Below, piece by piece: positions 9,244 to 15,332 of a stretch of 36,485 bases of DNA. The DNA is taken from NCBI RefSeq assembly GCF_018919165.1, contig NZ_JAHLQM010000026.1, positions 1 through 36,485 on the forward strand, written 5' to 3'. The position numbers and the translations under genes were made by a program. Each line of letters starts with the position of its first letter. Positions within the stretch are counted from its first letter, which is position 1. Below the pieces are notes generated by a model, which had not been told where the DNA came from, did not search any database, and saw only the letters and a list, made by a program, of their open reading frames with translations. Source of the stretch: Amphibacillus sp. MSJ-3. GTDB lineage: Bacteria; Bacillota; Bacilli; Bacillales; Amphibacillaceae.

Positions 9244-11361
9244 CTACTCCTTCACACCTATCAACCGCATACTATTTAATGACACAATCAATGTTGCCCC
9301 CATATCTGATACAATCGCAATCCAAAGTGTCAACCAACCCGGGACTACAAGCAAAAGAGCCACTAGCTTGATTAAAATTGAAAACGAGATATTCGTCTTA
9401 ATTATGCTCAATGTCTGACGACTTAACTTAACGATAAATGGTAATTTAGCCAAATCATCACCCATCAAGGCAACATCAGCCGTTTCAATTGCTGTATCTG
9501 TTCCTGCACTCCCCATTGCAATTCCAACCGTTGCCGCAGCTAAAGCCGGTGCATCATTCACCCCATCACCGACCATCGCAACCTCGCCATAGTAATCGCG
9601 TATTTCCTTAATCACCGCAAGCTTGTCATCAGGCATTAATTCGGCTTGCACATTTGTTATACCTGTTTGCTCAGCGATAGCCATAGCAGTCAGTTGGTTA
9701 TCACCCGTTAACATCACTAGTTCTTTGATACCCACTTCATGCAACTGTTTAATCACAGTTTTGCTCGATTCCCGTATCTTATCAGCAACAGCAATCAAAG
9801 CTAGAATTTCTTTTTCCTTGCCAAAAAGCATCACTGTTTTCCCTTCTTTTTGATAAGACTCTATTTGTTCTATTATCAGCTGATCCAATTGATTAGTAAA
9901 AAGGGCGGGACTTCCAACATAATAATTGGTACTATCGATCCGACCGGTAACCCCTTTTCCTGTAATTGAAGCGAAATCCTCGACTATTATGGAATGATAA
10001 TCTAGCATTTCAGCTTTTTTTATAATTGCTGAGGCAAGCGGGTGTTGAGAACGCCGTTCAAGTGCTGCTATGATTTTTAGCCAGTCAGTTTGATCCTTTT
10101 CCTTATTAAACACCTGATAATCTGTGACAATGGGAATACCTTCAGTTAATGTTCCTGTCTTATCAAAAGCAATGGCCTTTAGTGTACCGATCTTTTCTAA
10201 GTATATCCCACCTTTTATAAGCACTCCTTTTTTTGCTGCATTTCCAATTGCGGAAACAATTGAAATCGGTGTTGAGACAACAAGGGCACAAGGGCAACCA
10301 ACGACGAGAACGGCTAGACCTTGATAAACCCATGTTTTCCAACTCAAATCTAGAATCAATGGAGGAATTATAGCGACTAAGAGGGCAATCCCCATAATAA
10401 TCGGCGTATAATATTGTGCAAATCGGTCAACAAAAGCTTGAGCTGGTGCCTGTTCAGCTTGTGCCTCTTCCACTAAGTGGATAATCTTAGCTATAGTTGT
10501 ATCATTAACAAGCTTAGTGACCTGTATTTCAAGCGTTCCTTCTTCATTTAAAGTCCCGGCAAAAACAGTATCCTTTTGTCGTTTTTCAACTGAAACTGAC
10601 TCACCAGTAATCGCTGCTTGATTCACAGAAGAATGCCCTGCACTAACAATTCCATCCATTGCAATTTTTTCACCAGGCTTAACAATCATGATATCGCCAA
10701 TTTCAATTTCAGTAACAGCTAGTATTATCTCTTGACCATCTCTTCTAATTAAGGCCTCATTTGGTGCAATTTCCATTAATGAACGAATTGATTGCCTCGC
10801 TTGATCAATTGAAAAACGTTCTAATTCTTCACTAAGGGCAAATAAAATAACGACAACAGCCACTTCTAGCCATTCACCAATGATAGCCCCACCTATAACC
10901 GCAACTGTCATTAACGTTTTCATATCAAAATCGAACTTCAGTAAATTTTTGCAACCTATTTTTAACAAGTCATATCCCGATACAGTGATCGATGTTGCGA
11001 ATAACAAAATGGTGACAGGATTTAGCTCTCCATTGATGAAAGAGGAGATAATTCCAATCAATAGAAAGACCGTTGCATACAGCAATGAACTATATTCTTT
11101 ATAGTAAGGGGGCTTACCAACTTCATTTTCCCCAACAGCTGTTTTTACTTGATGTTCAGGTATAATCTTTAAATGTTCAAATGCCCCAGCCTGTTCTAAA
11201 GCCTCGACAGTCGTTTCACCATAAACTGAGATTTTCCCTGCACCGAAATTCACCTTCGCATCTGTTACACCCTGTAATGCTTTAACATTTCGCTCAAATT
11301 TACCGGCACAATTCGCGCATGAAAGGCCTTTGACACGGTAAATTTGTTCATCACTCTTCAC
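9244..11361 (-). CDS. cadA: P1B-type heavy-metal ATPase (Cd/Zn/Pb efflux)
   Basis: Membrane P-type ATPase that exports divalent soft metals. One N-terminal HMA domain carries [14 protein letters not shown] with the CxxC metal site. Transmembrane pairs follow, then the actuator TGES ([10 protein letters not shown]), the membrane CPC motif ([13 protein letters not shown]), the phosphorylated Asp in [11 protein letters not shown], the HP motif (QHPLASAI) and the hinge [10 protein letters not shown]. The conserved Lys of TM7 ([10 protein letters not shown]) and Asp of TM8 ([16 protein letters not shown]) mark the P1B-2 Zn/Cd/Pb class rather than copper. I place the start at GTG 11361 because AGAGGTGG sits 6 bases before it and the HMA domain then begins at once (705 residues); a reading from 11388 adds nine residues. 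It overlaps the end of cadC by 11 bases, which implies coupled translation. Confidence 0.93.
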   Translation of the reverse strand: MKSDEQIYRVKGLSCANCAGKFERNVKALQGVTDAKVNFGAGKISVYGETTVEALEQAGAFEHLKIIPEHQVKTAVGENEVGKPPYYKEYSSLLYATVFLLIGIISSFINGELNPVTILLFATSITVSGYDLLKIGCKNLLKFDFDMKTLMTVAVIGGAIIGEWLEVAVVVILFALSEELERFSIDQARQSIRSLMEIAPNEALIRRDGQEIILAVTEIEIGDIMIVKPGEKIAMDGIVSAGHSSVNQAAITGESVSVEKRQKDTVFAGTLNEEGTLEIQVTKLVNDTTIAKIIHLVEEAQAEQAPAQAFVDRFAQYYTPIIMGIALLVAIIPPLILDLSWKTWVYQGLAVLVVGCPCALVVSTPISIVSAIGNAAKKGVLIKGGIYLEKIGTLKAIAFDKTGTLTEGIPIVTDYQVFNKEKDQTDWLKIIAALERRSQHPLASAIIKKAEMLDYHSIIVEDFASITGKGVTGRIDSTNYYVGSPALFTNQLDQLIIEQIESYQKEGKTVMLFGKEKEILALIAVADKIRESSKTVIKQLHEVGIKELVMLTGDNQLTAMAIAEQTGITNVQAELMPDDKLAVIKEIRDYYGEVAMVGDGVNDAPALAAATVGIAMGSAGTDTAIETADVALMGDDLAKLPFIVKLSRQTLSIIKTNISFSILIKLVALLLVVPGWLTLWIAIVSDMGATLIVSLNSMRLIGVKE

Positions 11362-11737
11362 GATAAGCCACCTCTTTTCCATGTTCAATAGCTATGGTCA
11401 TCAGCTTTTTCACATGATTATCATCCAATGAATAAAAAACACGTTTTCCTTCTTTTCTTACTTTCGCTAAACCATTATGGTGCAACTGTCGTAAATGATG
11501 AGAAGCAGTAGCAGTTGTAGAGTCAATAATATTTGCTACATCACAAACGCAAAGCTCCGATTCTTCAATTAATGCATAAATAATTTTTAAGCGCGTTTGA
11601 CTAGAAAGAACTTTAAACATTGCAACAACAGGAATAAAGTCTTCACTATCAATCGCTACTTTTGCTCGATTCACCTTTTCCTCATCAAAACTAAAGACTT
11701 CACAGGTGTTTAATGGCAGATTTGTATGTTCATTCAT
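11351..11737 (-). CDS. cadC: ArsR/SmtB-family metal-sensing repressor
   Basis: A 128-residue winged-helix repressor of the CadC type. It should bind the operator when metal-free and release it on Cd, Pb or Zn. The metal-sensing Cys set is visible: one Cys in the N-terminal arm (LNTCEVF) and two in ELCVCDVAN, matching the CadC Cys7/Cys58/Cys60 arrangement. The recognition helix is [13 protein letters not shown] and the wing is [12 protein letters not shown]. The start at 11737 is preceded by GAGGTTGG; a start at 11752 would overlap that site. It is the first gene of the cadC-cadA operon, with a strong promoter just upstream that it probably represses. Confidence 0.92.
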   Translation of the reverse strand: MNEHTNLPLNTCEVFSFDEEKVNRAKVAIDSEDFIPVVAMFKVLSSQTRLKIIYALIEESELCVCDVANIIDSTTATASHHLRQLHHNGLAKVRKEGKRVFYSLDDNHVKKLMTIAIEHGKEVAYREE

Positions 11738-11780
11738 TTTATCCAACCTCATTCAAACCATGATTTGATTGTATGATTAC

Positions 11781-11809
11781 ATTCTAATTTCCACTTGAAT
11801 GATAGTCAA
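11781..11809 (-). promoter_or_regulatory. cadC-cadA promoter with possible operator
   Basis: On the minus strand, TTGACT (11809-11804), a 17-base spacer and TAGAAT (11786-11781) lie 44 bases before the cadC start. The -35 region overlaps a small dyad, TTGA-N7-TCAA (11796-11810), which may be the repressor site. Confidence 0.75.
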
Positions 11810-11913
11810 TCAAATATTTTACTATGTAGTTTTAACTCGTCCCTACTTCATTTTTGGGTATATGTATAAAAAGTCATTTTCCAACTGGGATTACGGACTT
11901 AGAGTTTCCACGT

Positions 11914-11943
11914 AAAAAACCTCCTTCTAAGAATGGAAGGAGG
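11914..11943 (-). terminator. Rho-independent terminator
   Basis: CCTCCTTC (11920-11927) pairs with GAAGGAGG (11936-11943). On the minus strand this is followed by six T residues (11919-11914). It would end transcripts from the acetyltransferase gene. Confidence 0.8.
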
Positions 11944-12039
11944 CCCTACTAACAAATTTAAGTTTTTATCAAAAAAAGATATCGGCAATTGATACTCACA
12001 TTTTAGATCTGACTGTGAATTACCGGTAATATTAAGTGA

Positions 12040-12172
12040 CCTCTAGCTAGTGGGAGACTTCACCCCCACTAAGTATTAGATAGACGAATCAAGTTTTTAC
12101 TGATCGTTTATTTTCACTTATCATCCAGTGTTACAGTGAGGAATCACCATCAGTTAATCAACGATAAAAAGA
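12040..12172. repeat. Dispersed hairpin repeat, family 2, copy F
   Basis: The head AGTGGG (12049-12054) pairs with CCCACT (12065-12070). Then come TTTTTACTGATCGTTT, TTTTCACTTATCATCC, a CAGTGTTACAGTGAGG segment and the tail CAGTTAATCAACGATAAA. It shares head and tail with the copies near 7195 and 8340, and the ACTGATCGTT word with the copy near 17745. Confidence 0.6.
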
Positions 12173-12182
12173 TAATCTCTAT

Positions 12183-12992
12183 CTAACTGTTACATGTTCT
12201 TTTTTTTCGAAAGTAAGCTGTTGAAAAGTCAACAGCTTCCCTAAGTGAAAATAGACGCGATTCAGCTAAACCCATTCGATCTTTCTTTACAATATGCTGT
12301 TGCTCAAATAATTCACCCATTTGTTCAAACAGTTCTTCCTCAAAGTCAATATCCTGATATTGACACCAAATCCGCTTGCCTTCTTCAATAATTGGTGCCC
12401 CCTCATGAACAATCCGATAACCAGGGGCCCGATATTCTCCAAAATGGAAGGCTGTATTCGTATCAAAGCCGGTACCAATAAATAAGATGTGGGCATCAAG
12501 TTGATATAACTTGGCGAGTGGTGATTTTTCACCTAATCCAAAATCAAGTGAATGATCTGCTAATACTTTTTTCTTATTATCTCCCCAAGCCGCAAAGGAG
12601 AGCGCTGGATGATTACTACGTTCAACCAGTGGATAGGTTCGGAATGTCTCAGCAATTCGCCCCATTCCACTAGTTGGGGTTGTGTCGCTATCGTATGCAG
12701 GCATTGTAAGACGAATTTCATCCCACCATTCCTTTGGTACAGCCGGATTCATCCACTTACTTGGATCACTCCAATCACTACTTTGTGTTGGCATCACAAT
12801 CAAGCCCTTTTCTGTTATAAGTTGCATTAATGCCTCAATTACAGCAACTGCCCCACCATTAACCCAACCAATAGAAGATAAAGATGAATGAACCAATATA
12901 CTCATCCCCTGCTTTACACCTAGTCTTTCTAAATCCCTCACTAAAGTGGTCACTGTATTTAAATTTTCAGTTTGTTCAATAATTTTTTTCAT
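12183..12992 (-). CDS. AAC(3)-fold N-acetyltransferase (YokD-like)
   Basis: A 269-residue cytosolic acetyl-CoA-dependent acetyltransferase of the aminoglycoside 3-N-acetyltransferase fold. Family motifs are ILVHSSLSSIGWVNGG near residue 35, LIVMPTQSSDWSDPS near residue 70, NHPALSFAAWG near residue 130, and the substrate-side FIGTGFDTNTAFHFGEYRA with the conserved His and Glu near residue 175. AAC(3) enzymes acetylate aminoglycosides, but many chromosomal Bacillaceae members have no proven drug substrate, so resistance should not be assumed. The ATG at 12992 has GAAAGGTG about 6 bases upstream, better than the ATG at 13001. It is monocistronic, with repeats on both sides. Confidence 0.88.
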   Translation of the reverse strand: MKKIIEQTENLNTVTTLVRDLERLGVKQGMSILVHSSLSSIGWVNGGAVAVIEALMQLITEKGLIVMPTQSSDWSDPSKWMNPAVPKEWWDEIRLTMPAYDSDTTPTSGMGRIAETFRTYPLVERSNHPALSFAAWGDNKKKVLADHSLDFGLGEKSPLAKLYQLDAHILFIGTGFDTNTAFHFGEYRAPGYRIVHEGAPIIEEGKRIWCQYQDIDFEEELFEQMGELFEQQHIVKKDRMGLAESRLFSLREAVDFSTAYFRKKRTCNS

Positions 12993-13109
12993 GATAAACA
13001 CCTTTCAAAAACGATATTGATTGATCCTATCATATCATGGAATAGATAAATTAGATTGGTTCCCCACTCATTTCTAACGGGGATCGAAGTAGAAGTCCTT
13101 TGCGGGAAA

Positions 13110-13200
13110 TCAGATAAAGTGAAACTTCAATCAGTGGGTGGGATGTGGTGGGTGTAGTCTACCGTCCCTTATCCCCCACGGATTGGGATTGGTACTAGGT
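13110..13200. repeat. Dispersed hairpin repeat, family 1, copy B
   Basis: It begins ATAAAGTGAAACTTCAATCA, with a G-rich head (GTGGGTGGGATGTGGTGGG) closing against CCCCCACGGATTGGGATTGG. It matches the start and hairpin of the copy at 5305. Its right end runs directly into the 20-bp tandem array. Confidence 0.75.
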
Positions 13201-13213
13201 TGCCGAATGATTC

Positions 13214-13650
13214 CGAGCATAGATCATGGGTTGCGAGCATAGATTGCGATTTTCGAGCATAGAACCACAGTTTCCGAGCATAAAATGAGATTTTCGAGCA
13301 TAGAGCCAGGGTGCGGGCGTAGAATACAGTTTCGAGCATAGAACCATAGTTTCCGAGCATAAATTGCGATTTTCGAGCATAGAACCATAGTTTCCGAGCA
13401 TAAATCGTGATTTTCGAGAATAGAGCCAGGGTGCGGGCATAGAATACAGGTTACGAGCATAGATTGCGATTTTCGAGCATAGAATCATAGTTTCCGAGCA
13501 TAAAATGAGATTTTCGAGCATAGAGCCACAGTTTCCGAGCATAAAATGAGATTTTCGAGCATAGAGCCAGGGTGCGGGCGTAGAAGACAGTTTCGAGCAT
13601 AGATTGCGATTTTCGAGCATAGAACCACAGTTTTCGAGCATAGACGCATG
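13214..13650. repeat. Tandem array of 22 degenerate 20-bp units
   Basis: The core CGAGCATARA recurs 22 times, starting at 13214, 13234, 13254, 13275, 13295, 13314, 13333, 13354, 13374, 13395, 13415, 13434, 13454, 13474, 13495, 13515, 13536, 13556, 13575, 13594, 13614 and 13635. Spacings are 19-21 and average 20.05. Units alternate between two sub-types (core plus AAA and a GATTTT end; core plus AGA and a GTTTC end), and a variant pair GCCAGGGTG/CGGGCGTAGAA recurs at 13295, 13415 and 13556. On the minus strand the array has no stop codons, so long readings full of MLEN, LCSE and YARK exist in all frames; these look like by-products of the repeat, not proteins. Confidence 0.95.
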
Positions 13651-13839
13651 ACCCCCTAAGAAAAATACAATATAGATTCAATTAAAAATAAATTGGGTTG
13701 GCTAGCTGTTTTTCTTCGCTAAGGATTCGACAAAGTAGCCTTCTACCTATATTAATCAACAAACTAAGGGATGGGGATGCCAGTTTTTAAAAAATTATTC
13801 GACTGAATTGCTGATTCATAGCTTAAGCTCTTAAACCAG

Positions 13840-14217
13840 CTAAGCTTCATAATAAAATAAGTGGGCATAACATTTACAATCGGATGAGCCAAAGCCTTTA
13901 ACTGGCATATTTCCCCTATGTTCCAACATTAAATTTTGAAACAGCTGGCATTCTCCTTCTTGTTCAGGATAACTTTGCACAGATTGAATGTCTAAGTATG
14001 GTCGCAAATAATCAATATGCCATCTATTTTTCTTATCAATTTTCATATGTCGCCCAATTCTAGCTACTATATTCCGTTTGGCACTACCCACATATACATA
14101 ATAGCCTTTTGGGAAGTTAAAACGACCTAATTTCCCAATCGGGACGTCCTCTATATCCTTATTTAATCGATAAGTAATCGCGTAAAGTGTATCCGATTCA
14201 TTGACAGAATAATGCAC
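13840..14217 (-). CDS. GIY-YIG / DUF123 nuclease-like protein
   Basis: A protein of 125 residues matching the DUF123 branch of the GIY-YIG fold. Visible motifs are YAITYRLNKD, GKLGRFNFPKGYYVYVGSA (the GIY-YIG equivalent is YYVYVGSA), then ARIGRHMK with the conserved Arg, RWHIDYLRP, and ECQLFQNLM. A CYAHLFY segment at the end resembles the C-terminal Cys motif of the family. DUF123 domains are sometimes fused to endonuclease III in archaea, hinting at DNA processing, but the activity is not established. The GTG at 14217 has AGGGGTG 6 bases upstream; the GTG at 14226 would overlap that site. It diverges from the mta-like gene. Confidence 0.85.
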   Translation of the reverse strand: MHYSVNESDTLYAITYRLNKDIEDVPIGKLGRFNFPKGYYVYVGSAKRNIVARIGRHMKIDKKNRWHIDYLRPYLDIQSVQSYPEQEGECQLFQNLMLEHRGNMPVKGFGSSDCKCYAHLFYYEA

Positions 14218-14319
14218 TGTTTTCACCCCTACTAGTAAATATTAAAGTCTATCTTCTAAGTTAAGTATATGCAGGGCCTCTCTTATGATCAACTTGATTG
14301 AATTTTTTCAAGAAAAGCG

Positions 14320-14350
14320 TTGACTCTAACCTTACGTTATACTTTATTAT
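14320..14350 (+). promoter_or_regulatory. MerR-type promoter with 19-bp spacer and dyad
   Basis: TTGACT (14320-14325) and TATTAT (14345-14350) are separated by 19 bases, the long spacer typical of MerR-activated promoters. The spacer holds a dyad, ACTCTAAC (14323-14330) and GTTATACT (14336-14343), matching at 6 of 8 positions. This predicts autoregulation of the downstream regulator. Confidence 0.8.
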
Positions 14351-14371
14351 ATTTAGTGAGGGGGGATCAAT

Positions 14372-15097
14372 ATAAAAATAAAGGAAGTTGCTGATTTAGT
14401 TGGTATTAGTGTGCGCACACTACATCACTATCATGAAATTGATTTGCTTATTCCAGAAAGAATGACTGAGTCAGGATATCGCATCTATTCTGATCAAAAT
14501 CTTGAAACACTACAACAAATCTTATTTTTTAAAGAGCTTGGATTCCCCTTAAATAAAATTAAAGAGATCATTCATAGTCCTTCTTTTAATCAATTGGACG
14601 CTTTGGATATGCAACACAAAATGTTATTAGAGAAAAGGGAACGACTGAACAAAATGATTGATACCATTGAAAGAACAATTCAACATACGAAAGGAGAGAT
14701 AGCCATGTCTAATGAGGAAAAATTTTCAGGATTTGATTTTAGCAATAACCCCTATGAAGAGGAAGCAAAACAAAGATGGGGCGATCAGGCAGTTGATCAA
14801 GCAAATAAAAAAGCAAAAGAGCTAACTGAATTTGAGCAGGATAAGTTCAATCAAATCTATCATGATCTTGCCGCTGTTCGTCATTTCGCTCCAGATTCAA
14901 AAGTAGCCCAGGAAAAAATCAACGCCTGGTATGTTTATTTGAATAAATTAGGTAACTATTCATATGAAGCATTTAAAAATTTAGGTCAGATGTACGTCGA
15001 TGATAAACGCTTCACGGAAAATATTGACCAGTTTGGTGAAGGTTTAGCCATGTTTATGCGTGATGCGATGGCAATTTATGCTGATTCACACCAATAA
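14372..15097 (+). CDS. mta: Mta/TipA-like MerR regulator, apparent AUA start
   Basis: A multidrug-responsive activator of the MerR family with a TipAS ligand domain. The N-terminal helix-turn-helix reads KIKEVADLVGISVRTLHHY from 14372, followed by a wing, FFKELGFPLNKIKEI and a coiled-coil linker. The C-terminal domain from about residue 112 (SNEEKFSGFDF to MRDAMAIYADSH) is the TipAS fold that binds antibiotics in Streptomyces TipA and is present in Bacillus Mta. No ATG, GTG or TTG sits at the natural N-terminus: the codon there is ATA at 14372, 6 bases after a strong GAGGGGGG site and about 15 bases after the predicted transcription start. The first usual start codon is the GTG at 14411, which would lose the first half of the helix-turn-helix. 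The full frame gives 241 residues. It carries its own MerR-type promoter and a terminator. Confidence 0.85.
   Translation: MKIKEVADLVGISVRTLHHYHEIDLLIPERMTESGYRIYSDQNLETLQQILFFKELGFPLNKIKEIIHSPSFNQLDALDMQHKMLLEKRERLNKMIDTIERTIQHTKGEIAMSNEEKFSGFDFSNNPYEEEAKQRWGDQAVDQANKKAKELTEFEQDKFNQIYHDLAAVRHFAPDSKVAQEKINAWYVYLNKLGNYSYEAFKNLGQMYVDDKRFTENIDQFGEGLAMFMRDAMAIYADSHQ
14690..14707 (+). promoter_or_regulatory. Internal ribosome binding site and in-frame ATG
   Basis: AAAGGAG (14690-14696) is 8 bases before an in-frame ATG at 14705. Translation from here would give the TipAS ligand domain alone, about 130 residues. Streptomyces tipA is known to make such a short form from an internal start. Confidence 0.65.
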
Positions 15098-15129
15098 GAA
15101 AATAAACTATCCATTTAATTAATATTCAA

Positions 15130-15170
15130 ATAAGTGATACCGATAAACTCAGACGGTATCACTTATCTTT
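15130..15170 (+). terminator. Rho-independent terminator
   Basis: ATAAGTGATACCG (15130-15142) pairs perfectly with CGGTATCACTTAT (15154-15166), followed by CTTTTCT. It ends the mta-like transcript. Confidence 0.85.
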
Positions 15171-15332
15171 TCTCCGAATCGTTAACTAATTAGCCCTATT
15201 TAAATCATATTAGGTGTTAATCATTTATCTTTAAAGGAAACATCTTATTTACTTCCATATTAATTAATTCAAATTCGGTAGTAATAACGATCGACTTACA
15301 AAAAGCAATTCAGATAAAAAATCCTCTATTCA

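Noticed and set aside
12183-12992. Acquired aminoglycoside resistance gene
   Set aside because: The fold matches, but codon use and surroundings look chromosomal and no mobile element flanks it; YokD-like proteins are often not resistance factors.
13195-13641. A 148-codon minus-strand ORF rich in MLEN, LCSE and YARK
   Set aside because: It is a translation of the 20-bp array, which is stop-free on that strand in several frames. It has no ribosome binding site and no domain.
13214-13650. CRISPR array
   Set aside because: Units are contiguous and about 20 bases long with degenerate, repeated inter-core bases. There are no unique spacers and no cas genes.
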